Positions 42,816-51,358 of a stretch of DNA of 64,000 bases are shown here, in pieces. Below the pieces are notes generated by a model. That model saw only the letters and a list, made by a program, of their open reading frames with translations, had not been told where the DNA came from and did not search any database. The DNA comes from CBDEGR01 sp965237895 (GTDB lineage: Bacteria; Acidobacteriota; Terriglobia; UBA7540; JAPUME01): the NCBI GenBank assembly GCA_965237895.1, contig CBDEGR010000002.1, positions 1,302,001-1,366,000 of the forward strand. Direction: 5' to 3'. Made by a program: the position numbers and the translations under genes. Every line of letters starts with the position of its first letter. Within the stretch, counting starts at the first letter, position 1.

Positions 42816-44312
42816 CTAGAGGATCGCAGTGGCCGGAAGGAAACTGTTCTTTTCGATTCGATGGACGTTTTCGATGATTTCCCGTGCCCAATGGTAGACG
42901 TTGTGGTCGCGAACGGTGCCGCGTAACGCTTCCATTCTTCGGCATCTCTCTTCTTGGGGCATGGTCAGGGCTTGGTAGATGGCTGCCACCGTTTCGTCGA
43001 TGGCGTAGGGGTTGACGATGAGAGCTTGGAGGAGCTCGCGGGCGGCGCCGGTGAATTCGCTCAACACCAGTACGCCTTTGCCCTTCACCTGGGCGGCCAC
43101 GTACTCCTTCGCCACCAAGTTCATCCCGTCGTGTAGAGAGGTTACGATACAGATGTCGGCCTGCCGATAGAGCCAGTGCAGGGATTGGGGTGAGTGGTAG
43201 CTTTTGCGGTAGATGATCGGCATCCAGGCGCCATCCTGGTGCTTCCAGTTAATCGATTCCACTTTCTCTTCGATCTGTTCGCTCAGAACCTTGTATTCGT
43301 GCAGGGGTGTTCGGGTGGGAACGCCGACCTGAAGATAGACGAATTTGCCTTTGAGCTCGGGATAGCGGTCGAAAAGCTGGTCGATCGCCTCAAGCCGCTC
43401 GCGAAGTCCTTTGGTGTAATCCAACCGATCCACGCCGAGCCCGAGCGTTTGGCCTTGGGACTTCACGTTGTTCACCAAGCGATACAAGACGTTATCCTGG
43501 GGAGATGTTTGCGAGCTTTCTGTGATGTCATCGAAATCCACGCTGATGGGGAAAGGAAGCACGTGGGTGGCGTGGTCTTGGAAGGTAATGGAACTTCGCT
43601 CCCGATCCTCCTTGGCTTCGATCTCCTGCATGACGGTTTCGATGAAGTTGTTGCAGTGAAAGCGGATGTGGAAGCCGAGCAGGTCGTTGCCGAGCATGCC
43701 CTTGATCAATTCCCGCTTCCAGGGAAAAATACGGAACACCTCCGGGTTTGGCCACGGGATGTGCCAAAACTGGACCACGGTGACGTTCGGACATTGCTCT
43801 TTGACCATGCGCGGCAGCAGCGCAAAGTGAAAGTCCTGCACGAAGACCAGCGCCGGCTCGTCGCCGGCAACTTCCGCCACCGCATCGGAAAAAATTTGGT
43901 TTGCCTGCACGTAGGCTTTCCAGTTTTGCTCTCGGAAGGTCGGGCGTACGTAGGCGACATGGCAGAGAGGCCAAATCGCGGCATTGGCGAACCCGTAGTA
44001 GTAGTCGGCTTCCAGTTGCTTGGAAAGCCAGACGCGCTTCAACCGGTAGGCGGGTTTTTCCGGCGGCACAAGAATACAATTCTCCGCATCGACGACGGCG
44101 CGGTCCGCCGTGCCGCTTCCGTGAGCGATCCACGTTCCACCGGCTGCGCGAAGGATGGGATTCAATCCGACGGTGAGTCCGCTGGGAGGACAGATGCAGC
44201 GGATCTCGCCTTCGTCATAGATGTGCTGGTACGGTTCCCGATTGGAGACGACAATCAACTGCCGCTCACCGAGTCTGTCCCGTATATGCTCTACTAAATC
44301 TGACGGTGTCAA
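42816..44312 (-). CDS. otsA: Trehalose-6-phosphate synthase
   Basis: 498-residue GT20 glycosyltransferase forming trehalose-6-phosphate from a nucleotide-glucose and glucose-6-phosphate. Visible family segments: VVSNREPYQHI and PPSGLTVGLNPIL at the N-terminus, FVQDFHFALLPRM, FWHIPWPNPEVF, LLGFHIRFHCNNF, VDRLDYTKGL (donor-binding Arg/Lys region) and SLHDGMNLVAKEYVA. No otsB phosphatase gene is adjacent, so dephosphorylation would rely on a gene elsewhere. It adds a third compatible solute to the mannosylglycerate and inositol-phosphate systems at 9-16 kb. Confidence 0.92.
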   Translation of the reverse strand: MTPSDLVEHIRDRLGERQLIVVSNREPYQHIYDEGEIRCICPPSGLTVGLNPILRAAGGTWIAHGSGTADRAVVDAENCILVPPEKPAYRLKRVWLSKQLEADYYYGFANAAIWPLCHVAYVRPTFREQNWKAYVQANQIFSDAVAEVAGDEPALVFVQDFHFALLPRMVKEQCPNVTVVQFWHIPWPNPEVFRIFPWKRELIKGMLGNDLLGFHIRFHCNNFIETVMQEIEAKEDRERSSITFQDHATHVLPFPISVDFDDITESSQTSPQDNVLYRLVNNVKSQGQTLGLGVDRLDYTKGLRERLEAIDQLFDRYPELKGKFVYLQVGVPTRTPLHEYKVLSEQIEEKVESINWKHQDGAWMPIIYRKSYHSPQSLHWLYRQADICIVTSLHDGMNLVAKEYVAAQVKGKGVLVLSEFTGAARELLQALIVNPYAIDETVAAIYQALTMPQEERCRRMEALRGTVRDHNVYHWAREIIENVHRIEKNSFLPATAIL

Positions 44313-44464
44313 GCTCTTCTACCTCCGTGCGGGTTACGCAATCAGTAGGTGAAGGCGGGAGGAATACTAAAGTGGTTATGAAGAGGTTTTAAAACCGACG
44401 CCCCCTGGCCACAACGCCAACCTAGTGTACTCCTTTCGTGGTGAGAAATCAACCGCGACTCTTC

Positions 44465-45511
44465 TCAGGCCGGGAGAGGGAGGGTGACAGGCTTACCTTC
44501 TTTTGCGGAGAGTTCGGAAGCGAAACAGATTTCGTGTGACTTGGCGCAGTCAGCCAGATTCGCGTGGGATTCTTGATCGCGAAGAATACATTCGATGAAG
44601 TGTGCAATCTCATCGGTGAAAGGATGGTGGGTGACGTCGCCGCTGTCGGGCAGAACGGTGGGAATCGTCGCCCAGCCGGTCTGGCCGGGGAATTTTTCCG
44701 AAAAGAGTTGGTTGTTGCGAACGGTTCCCCGGTCTCCGAACAATTGAATGTTAAAGACGTAAGGCAACACAGATTCAATCGAAGTGGCGACTTTGCCGAG
44801 CGTTCCGTCCGAGAATTTCACCAACGTCACACTGTTCGGGTCGTATTCGTACTGGAGAGGATTTCTTCGGCTGGTATTGGAATACGTCATGACTTCGACG
44901 GCGGATTTACCGGTGAACCAACGGAGGCCGTCCATCGCATGGCAGCCGGCCGACAGCAGCGCGCTGCCGACGAACTCTTTCTTGATGTTCCATGCATACT
45001 GCTCGTATCGCGGGCCGATGGAATGTAGGTAGTCCACTTCGGCGTAGAAGAGTTCTCCCACCGCGCCGTCGGCCAGCAGCGCCTTGATGGTTTCAAAAAG
45101 CGGATTCCATCGCAGCACGAAGCTGACGACGGTCTTCACCTGTGCGGTCTCCACGGCTTTCATCAGTATTCGCATGGATTCGATGTTCAGCGCGACGGGC
45201 TTTTCGAGTACCAGATGTTTTTTTGCTTGGGCGGAAAGGACTCCTTGTTCCACATGGAGGTGGGGCGGCGTGCAGATGGCCACCAGGTCGAGCGCGGGAT
45301 TCTTCAGCATTTCTTCCAGTTGGTCGTAGGCCGTGCACCGGCCGAGGCCGTAATCGTTGATCTTCGCCTGCGCCCGTTCTTTTTCGCGGCTGCAGATTGC
45401 CACAATCTCTGTGTGGGGATTCTTCACGAAGGCTTTGACGTATTCGCCGGAAACCCATCCGGTTCCGATGATTCCCGCGCCTAAGATTTTGTCTCTGGAT
45501 TTTGCTGCCAT
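44465..45511 (-). CDS. Gfo/Idh/MocA-family oxidoreductase (cytoplasmic)
   Basis: 348-residue NAD(P)-dependent sugar or cyclitol dehydrogenase: N-terminal Rossmann fold AGIIGTGWVSGEYVKAF, the conserved EKPVALN motif with catalytic Lys, and a C-terminal alpha/beta domain with GCHAMDGLRWFTG (His/Asp region). Substrate not evident; inositol or an aminosugar are possibilities for the family. ATG 45511 has GGAGGCC just upstream; a shorter-leader ATG at 45526 is less likely. Monocistronic. Confidence 0.82.
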   Translation of the reverse strand: MAAKSRDKILGAGIIGTGWVSGEYVKAFVKNPHTEIVAICSREKERAQAKINDYGLGRCTAYDQLEEMLKNPALDLVAICTPPHLHVEQGVLSAQAKKHLVLEKPVALNIESMRILMKAVETAQVKTVVSFVLRWNPLFETIKALLADGAVGELFYAEVDYLHSIGPRYEQYAWNIKKEFVGSALLSAGCHAMDGLRWFTGKSAVEVMTYSNTSRRNPLQYEYDPNSVTLVKFSDGTLGKVATSIESVLPYVFNIQLFGDRGTVRNNQLFSEKFPGQTGWATIPTVLPDSGDVTHHPFTDEIAHFIECILRDQESHANLADCAKSHEICFASELSAKEGKPVTLPLPA

Positions 45512-45749
45512 ACAGGCCTCCTCCATAAGTTCCCACAGCCCGTATGTGCATTGGGAAAAACGGGCGGATCATGGGAGTACGAAAACCGGTGGATTCGAAC
45601 AGGGGGGATTTTACCACGAGTGGAGGGGTGATTTCGGTAGGCCGAAACAGAAGATCGCGGAATGGCAGGGTGGAATCATCGAAAATTTCTATGATCCTTA
45701 TTCGATTCTTGGGAGATGGGAGCTTTCGGTTCGGCGGGGTAGAGGTAAC

Positions 45750-46019
45750 TTATTTGTCTTCTTCAAGATAACGCCGCATCTCTGCCTCGCGCTCATTCGA
45801 CAAGCGGCGTTCCAACTCTTTCGCTTCCATGTCGCCGGCCGTCTGAGGCAGCTGGACCGAGAGGCCCTGTAACGATCGGTGGACTTCGCTCAAGTCCGAA
45901 GAGAGAGACACGAGCAGCTTTTTTGACTCTTCGAGTTCCTTCCGAACTCTATGAAGAAAAAAGGCAAAGAGGGCGATACAGCCCAGAATCGCCAGCGAAA
46001 GAATCGTTTCGGCATCCAT
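45750..46019 (-). CDS. Small membrane-anchored coiled-coil protein (hypothetical)
   Basis: 89 residues: one N-terminal transmembrane helix (ILSLAILGCIALFAFFL) followed by a charged helical region with heptad-like spacing (RVRKELEESKKLLVSLSSDL and onward) and an acidic C-terminus. No family recognised. GGAGG lies about 20 nt upstream, so the start is uncertain. Stands alone. Confidence 0.45.
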   Translation of the reverse strand: MDAETILSLAILGCIALFAFFLHRVRKELEESKKLLVSLSSDLSEVHRSLQGLSVQLPQTAGDMEAKELERRLSNEREAEMRRYLEEDK

Positions 46020-46315
46020 GGTTGATGACTCTTTCTACCTCCTAAACCCGTTACGGGCAGCATTTTCGACCTCCTCAATAACATGGGGGAAGATCATTGA
46101 AGCCAACTCCTTTTGTGAGGATTAAGTAAATAACCGCCGTGAAGGCGAGAAAAAATCCACATCAGTTTGACAGAATGCGGTAATTTGTGAAGAAATAAAA
46201 GAGTTTGGTTGGTAATGGCCCCGAAGGAATCGCCCGGGAAGGTGGCCGATTCGGGACGCGGGGAGTATGGATATTCAACCCATCAATCCAGGAGAAAATC
46301 GCCAGGAGGAAATCG

Positions 46316-46765
46316 ATGATTTGGGTTCTTTTCGCGGCGGGCGCCGTGGTGTTTTGGGGAGTTTACGGGCCGATGTTGCACAGCGGGCAGGTGCAGCTGG
46401 GAAATCCTCTGCGGGCGTTCCTCTGTGTGGGAGTGGCCTATTTTTTGATTGCCGTGCTATTCCCGCTGGGGGTGTTGTGGCCGCAGGGAAACTTGAGCGG
46501 GTTCAATTCCAAAGGCGCGCTGATGGCCACGCTGGCCGGCGTTGTGGGGGCGCTGGGGGCGCTCTGCATCGTCGGCGCGTTTAAGATGGGAGGCCGGCCG
46601 GTCTACGTCATGCCGTTGGTCTTTGCCGGAGCGCCGTTAATCAACGTGGTGGTTTCGATGTTGCTCCACCCGCCAAGGACTTCCCCCAGCCCGCTCCTCT
46701 ACGCGGGTTTCCTGCTGGCGGCGCTCGGCGCGGGAATGGTTCTCTATTTCAAGCCGCCTTCCTAG
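46316..46765 (+). CDS. Small EamA/DMT-like membrane protein
   Basis: 149 residues forming four or five transmembrane helices (MIWVLFAAGAVVFWGVYGP, VGVAYFLIAVLFPLG, ALMATLAGVVGALGALCIVG, PLLYAGFLLAALGAGMVLYF). Hydrophobic pattern and KMGGRPVYVMPLVFAGAPL resemble half of a drug/metabolite (EamA) transporter, a size seen in DMT-like single-repeat proteins. ATG 46316 after GGAGGAAA is clear; the frame upstream has no homology. Upstream gap 46020-46315 has only AT-rich sequence. Confidence 0.6.
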   Translation: MIWVLFAAGAVVFWGVYGPMLHSGQVQLGNPLRAFLCVGVAYFLIAVLFPLGVLWPQGNLSGFNSKGALMATLAGVVGALGALCIVGAFKMGGRPVYVMPLVFAGAPLINVVVSMLLHPPRTSPSPLLYAGFLLAALGAGMVLYFKPPS

Positions 46766-46786
46766 GATTTTCATGAACCTGGCGGT

Positions 46787-48052
46787 TTACTGCTTCACAC
46801 GCTTGCCGATGCAGTACAAATACTGCGCCGTGCGGAGGAAGATTTGCCCGTCGGAGATCGCCGGTGAACTTAGGCTGTAGTCGTCCAGATTGTTCTTGGC
46901 CAAGACCTGGAAGGTGGGTCCGGCTTTGAGCACCGTCGTTACGCCGTCTTCGCTGGTAATGTAGAGCTTCCCGTCGGCCAGCACCGGCGAGGCGCTGTAA
47001 ATTGCCGGCTCAATCCGCTGCGGCCCCCAAACCAATTCTCCGGTTTTCGCGTTGTGGCACCAAACGATCCCCTTATCGCCGAAGAGGTAGAGGTACGTTC
47101 CGTCGGTGACCGGCGTGGGCACGTCGGGCCCGTGGTCGAGGGCCCAGGCGCGGTGAGATTCAGTTACATCGCCGCGGCCGCCGGCGCGGATGGCGATCAG
47201 AGGCTGGCGGCGGCTGGGGGCATAGATCAACCCGTCGGCGACGATCGGGGAAGCGATTATGCGGTTGTAGCGGCTGTTCTTCGGGTTTAACCCGTTCAGC
47301 CGCCACAGTTCTTTTCCGGTGACCGGGTCATGCCCGGTGACGCAGTCTCCGCCTGAGATGACGATCTCCGTTTTACCGCCGTGTTGGAGCAAGGCAGGGG
47401 TAATGTAAGAATCGGGAGATTCGTTGACGGCATCCGTCGGGCGGATCTGTCTCCAGAGCGTCTTTCCCGTTTTTTTGTCGATGCGAAGGATGTAAGAGGG
47501 CTCATCGGTCTTCATGCCGTGGAGCACTGGGACAAAAAGAGAGTCTTCGTAAAGCAGCGGGGAAGAGGCATAACCCCAATTCAATCCGAACTCGCCGTAG
47601 TCTTGCTGGATTTCACGGGCCCAAAGCTCATTGCCGTTGAGGTCGAAGCCCTTCAAAGATCCCTTGCCCGTCATCACGTAGACGTTCTCGCCGTCGGTAA
47701 CCGGCGAGGGCGAGGACATATTCTGCTTCCGCATTTTTTCGTTGCCGCCGCCCAAATGCCTTTTCCATAGCGGTTTGCCCGTGTTTCGGTCCACGCACCA
47801 TAGGTAGAGGTGGTCGCCGTCGGCGACGTTGAGAAAGATCTTCTCTTCCCAGATGATCGGCGTCGAGCCGCTCCACGCCGGCATCTCCAATTTCCAAGTA
47901 ACGTTTTCCTCCACATCCCAGCTTACCGGAAGATTTTTTTCCCGGCTGGTGCCGTCAAAGTGCGGACCGCGCCATTGCGGCCAGTCGCCCGCGTGTGCCG
48001 CAGGCATCCCGAGCAATAGAAAAAAAATCAACGTGAACTTCACGATACGCAT
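46787..48052 (-). CDS. Exported PQQ-like beta-propeller protein (1)
   Basis: 421 residues: signal peptide (FTLIFFLLLGMPAAHAG) then DWPQWRGPHFDGTS, the typical opening of outer-membrane-biogenesis/PQQ-like quinoprotein propellers, and about seven repeats of the type NTGKPLWKRHLGG, VTGKELWRLNG, KTGELVWGPQR. Such proteins occur in large numbers in Acidobacteria and Planctomycetes as periplasmic scaffolds or binding proteins; no catalytic PQQ dehydrogenase residues are evident. Start ATG 48052 with GGGAGG upstream. A second, distinct copy lies at 49628-50860. Confidence 0.82.
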   Translation of the reverse strand: MRIVKFTLIFFLLLGMPAAHAGDWPQWRGPHFDGTSREKNLPVSWDVEENVTWKLEMPAWSGSTPIIWEEKIFLNVADGDHLYLWCVDRNTGKPLWKRHLGGGNEKMRKQNMSSPSPVTDGENVYVMTGKGSLKGFDLNGNELWAREIQQDYGEFGLNWGYASSPLLYEDSLFVPVLHGMKTDEPSYILRIDKKTGKTLWRQIRPTDAVNESPDSYITPALLQHGGKTEIVISGGDCVTGHDPVTGKELWRLNGLNPKNSRYNRIIASPIVADGLIYAPSRRQPLIAIRAGGRGDVTESHRAWALDHGPDVPTPVTDGTYLYLFGDKGIVWCHNAKTGELVWGPQRIEPAIYSASPVLADGKLYITSEDGVTTVLKAGPTFQVLAKNNLDDYSLSSPAISDGQIFLRTAQYLYCIGKRVKQ

Positions 48053-48133
48053 TCCCAACCTCCCGACGGCGTTTGGCTGTTGGATAGGACCCTGTCTTCT
48101 TGCAAAGGATATTTTAGACCACCTTGGTCTTGG

Positions 48134-48487
48134 CTAACTACGAACCGCATTCCTTCCCACTAGCATCAGAAAACCGGAAACCAAAAATAGCCCATTGAAC
48201 AAACCGATCAACTTAAAAAGGCCCGGGGTACCCAGCATGTAAAATCCGACCGGGAGGAAGGAAACAACGAAGACCGTGAAAAGGAACGAAGGCTTCTTCT
48301 TCCACGCGGACACGCCCCCCACGACGGCAAGGGCCGTCATCGCGGCGGCCATCGCGGAAGCGGCGCCGATTATGGCTTCAGCCGCATAGGGATTGTAACT
48401 GACGAAGTAGCCCCAAAAGACAACGGTTCCCACCGCTCCAAGAATTCCGACCAGCCGTCCCATTTCGCTTGTAATTGGTGCCGCCAT
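48134..48487 (-). CDS. Four-helix membrane protein (hypothetical)
   Basis: 117 residues with about four hydrophobic segments (LVGILGAVGTVVFWGYFV, AIIGAASAMAAAMTALAVVG, FLFTVFVVSFLPVGFYML, LIGLFNGLFLVSGFLMLVG). No family recognised. The reading frame extends upstream to 48550, but the first residues there show no membrane pattern and ATG 48487 is preferred. Stands between two genes on the same strand. Confidence 0.5.
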   Translation of the reverse strand: MAAPITSEMGRLVGILGAVGTVVFWGYFVSYNPYAAEAIIGAASAMAAAMTALAVVGGVSAWKKKPSFLFTVFVVSFLPVGFYMLGTPGLFKLIGLFNGLFLVSGFLMLVGRNAVRS

Positions 48488-48587
48488 GAAGGAAGTATAG
48501 CCCTGATTGCGCCTAAAAAGGTAGGGTCGAGCCTCCTCACCAAGTAACATCCGGCGTTCCCCACGGCAGTCCGGCGCGTCCCGGTTT

Positions 48588-48809
48588 TCACTTCTTAGCT
48601 TTTTTCTTCATTCCTCTACCTTCCCAGTAGTGGGCGGCCTTGTACTTGCGAACCTTTTCAACATCGCGGACAGTCCAAATCCGGGCTTCGAGGCCGCCGT
48701 TCCGTATTCTTCGTGGTTCCTGGATTTTCTCATCAGCCAACCATCGAAGCAGAATCCTCTTGTTGATCTGTAACTCATGCGCCACTTGTTGTGTAGTGTA
48801 GGTTCCCAT
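48588..48809 (-). CDS. Small MerR-like helix-turn-helix protein
   Basis: 73 residues. MGTYTTQQVAHELQINKRIL then LRWLADEKIQEPRR is a MerR/excisionase-type winged helix-turn-helix, and DVEKVRKYKAAHYWEGRG follows, with a basic KKKAKK end. Start ATG 48807-48809 (MGTYT). Likely DNA-binding; no partner gene is obvious. The gap 48810-49149 holds no gene I can support. Confidence 0.55.
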   Translation of the reverse strand: MGTYTTQQVAHELQINKRILLRWLADEKIQEPRRIRNGGLEARIWTVRDVEKVRKYKAAHYWEGRGMKKKAKK

Positions 48810-49149
48810 CACTAACCTATGCCACAAGTTTCGGGACTAACCCTGCATCAAGTTATCAACGGGTGCAAGTCGACAGGAGAGCCGACCGACAGGGATTCGC
48901 TTCGTTCGGACCTAGAGGAACGGAAAGGGGGACGGCGCGGGCCATTGGTGGCCCCACATAAAACTCTTCTTTGGGCCGTAAAATAGTATAAGGTATGGCG
49001 ATTGCCAAGCGGAAAGGGCCACTCGCTTCTGGCAAGAATCCAGAGAAGCTTTCTGCTCGCAGAGACGAATACGCAGACATTTCCAGTTGTCGAAGCCTGT
49101 ACTCCTATTTCCGTTCCGGCAGATCTTGAAATTATCGGGGGAGTGTATG

Positions 49150-49413
49150 CTACACTCACTGCGTCACACGTAGGGAACGCGCCTTGGGGAAGCAGGCGTG
49201 GATGCCTTTGCGATTATGCGCCTGAGGGGACACTCCAGCGTTACAGTTTCTCGAAGATATGTGCACCCGACCTCGCCCGCCCTGGAGCGGGTAGTGGAGC
49301 AGCTAGAAGAGTTGAACCGGAAGGCCAACGGTAGCCTGCCGGAAGGCCAAAAACGACAGGCACCCGCTACAATTCCTGCTACACCCAGAAGGCGATTGTC
49401 CGTAATTCATTGA
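49150..49413 (+). pseudogene. Tyrosine-recombinase (phage-type integrase) C-terminal remnant
   Basis: In one frame: LHSLRHT (box II with HxxR), an in-frame TAG at 49171-49173, then GTRLGEAGVDAFAIMRLRGH, SSVTVSRRYVHPTSPALERV (second His and nucleophilic Tyr), and a short tail to 49413. The rest of the integrase (including the first Arg) is missing upstream, and the amber codon would interrupt it. It ends right next to the tRNA-Lys gene (49415), a usual integration target, so it is probably the stub of a lost island. Not functional. Confidence 0.65.
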
Positions 49414-49414
49414 T

Positions 49415-49490
<76 letters not shown>

Positions 49491-49548
49491 TCTATCTCTC
49501 TCAATCCCAAAGGCTTCCAAATAAGCGAACATTCAGCCCTTTCTTCAC

Positions 49549-49570
49549 TGTGGGGACTTTTGTGGGGACT
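49549..49570 (+). repeat. Direct repeat of TGTGGGGACT after the tRNA
   Basis: TGTGGGGACT occurs at 49549-49558 and 49561-49570 with TT between. It lies 59 nt beyond the tRNA-Lys gene in a gene-free spacer. Such short arm-type repeats are common next to recombinase sites, but this is only a positional hint. Confidence 0.35.
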
Positions 49571-49627
49571 CAGGCTTGTCCTAGTACAGAGCAAAGACCT
49601 GTTCGACCAGGAGGCTAACGTTCGGCA

Positions 49628-50860
49628 TCAGCGGCGGAGATCGAGACACACGAGGGTGTTTTCATTTCGCACATACAGGAATCCGTCGGCGATCGCCGGG
49701 TAGGCCCGGACGGTCGGCGGAAGGATCTGGGCGCGTACCAGCGGCCGGAAGGCATCGGGCGACGCTGCGGCCATCACCAGCTCGCCGCTTTCGCGCAGGA
49801 TTAGCAATCGATCGCCGACGAGCGTGACTGTGCCAGCACGGAACCGATCCTCACTCCAGCGAACCTTGCCCGTCGCCAGCTCGACCGCGCGGAAACTCTG
49901 GCTGAAATCCTGACGTCCGTGAAACCCGTACAAATGTCCGTCGTGGTACACACTCGTGGCGTAGTGATTCGAGAGCACCTCGTCGGATGCCCATAGTCCG
50001 ATGAGCTTCGAACCGTCCACGCGCAGCACCGCCGCACCCGGTCCGTACTCGGCCGACACGAAGATCAGGTCCCCGATTACCAGCGGCGTCGCGACGTTGA
50101 CCGACGACGCCTGCCGCGCCCGCCACGCCCGCCGAAACTGCACCGTCCCTGTCGCCGGATCGAGGCCGACGAGACCGTTGCGCGTGAGGAAGATCGCGGA
50201 TCGGCGGCCGACAATCGTCGTGCCGGTCGCCGACGAATAGCTCGCCTCATCGTCGGTGGCCGTCCAGAGCACCTTGCCGCTTTTCGCGTCGAACGCGACG
50301 ATGCCGGCCCTTCGGCCGCCGATGTTGGCCAGAAGCCTTCCATCCTCGACGAGCGGCGAACCTGCAGCACCGAAATAGCCTTTCGGCACGCTAAATCGCG
50401 CCCTGGTGTCTTCGCTCCAGATCCGCTTGCCGTCCGCGAGGCCGATCGCGTGGAGCTGCCCCTCTGCTCCGAACGTGTATATGACGTCATCCACGACGAC
50501 GGGCACCGCCCGCGGCCCTTCGTCGAACCCGAAATCGTCGCGATACGAGGTGGGATAAGAATACCGCCACTGGCTCGCCCCGGTGCGCGCGTCGAGGGCC
50601 TCGACCACTTCGCTGTCGGATACTCGATGAAACAGGATCAGTCGGCCTTGAACGACAACCGGGCCGCTGAACCCGGCGCCGATGGACTTGCGCCAAACCT
50701 CACGCGGGCCGCTCGCACCCCAGGTTTCCGCGAGCACCGGGCCCCGTGAGACGCCGTTCCGCTCTGGGCCGAGGAACTGCGGCCAGTCCTCAGCAGCCGT
50801 TTGGATCGCGATAGCGAGCGCGACGACAACCAATAACATCAGTTGATGTCGAATGGACAT
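49628..50860 (-). CDS. Exported PQQ-like beta-propeller protein (2)
   Basis: 410 residues: signal peptide (LMLLVVVALAIAIQTAA) then EDWPQFLGPERNGVS, followed by repeated blades (TGASQWRYSYPTSYR, ADGKRIWSEDTRARF, KSGKVLWTATDDEAS, ATGKVRWSEDRFRAG) of the PQQ_2/propeller family. Start is the ATG at 50860 (MSIRHQL). It shares the overall plan of 46787-48052 but is clearly divergent, not a recent duplicate. Role unknown, probably periplasmic. Confidence 0.8.
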   Translation of the reverse strand: MSIRHQLMLLVVVALAIAIQTAAEDWPQFLGPERNGVSRGPVLAETWGASGPREVWRKSIGAGFSGPVVVQGRLILFHRVSDSEVVEALDARTGASQWRYSYPTSYRDDFGFDEGPRAVPVVVDDVIYTFGAEGQLHAIGLADGKRIWSEDTRARFSVPKGYFGAAGSPLVEDGRLLANIGGRRAGIVAFDAKSGKVLWTATDDEASYSSATGTTIVGRRSAIFLTRNGLVGLDPATGTVQFRRAWRARQASSVNVATPLVIGDLIFVSAEYGPGAAVLRVDGSKLIGLWASDEVLSNHYATSVYHDGHLYGFHGRQDFSQSFRAVELATGKVRWSEDRFRAGTVTLVGDRLLILRESGELVMAAASPDAFRPLVRAQILPPTVRAYPAIADGFLYVRNENTLVCLDLRR

Positions 50861-51031
50861 ATTCGATTGGAGTCGTATTCGTGATCTGGAATCTTGCTGG
50901 TCCCCGCCTTCGAGTTCCATAAAATAAATGCTTTCGGTTGTTATCAAACCACAGACCACATTCTAGCATCAAGGATGCGAAGCGACGTGATCCGCAAGTT
51001 CGGCATCCGCGAACTGTTATACGACACCTAG

Positions 51032-51133
51032 GGCAAATACGCCCAGGCCGAACCGCTCTACCAGCGCTCGCTGGCGATCCGGGAGAAGGCTCTGGGACCT
51101 GACCCCATCCCGACGTGGCCATGAGCCTCAACA
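51032..51133 (+). pseudogene. Tetratricopeptide (kinesin-light-chain-like) repeat remnant
   Basis: GKYAQAEPLYQRSLAIREKA then LGPD in one frame, followed after a one-base shift by PDVAMSLNK. This is one TPR_12 repeat of the type common in Acidobacteria multi-TPR proteins. A TAG just precedes it. No larger gene survives. The rest of 50861-51358 shows nothing else recognisable. Confidence 0.55.
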
Positions 51134-51358
51134 AAGGGTTACCGGCAGCCAACAAATAGTCTGTGAGGCATGGTGGCCGAAAACATTTCCTTCTGATACG
51201 GGGGGATCAATTAGCCAGAAAGATGGCAGCCTCGGATTATCTGTCATGCGTACGCAACTTCGAATTTCTCTGTGGGTGGCGCGCACTGCGGGTGGCGCAT
51301 ACATCGCGCCATTTACGATGAATGATTGCGATGTGGGCGATGGGTGCGAGCAGTCGGG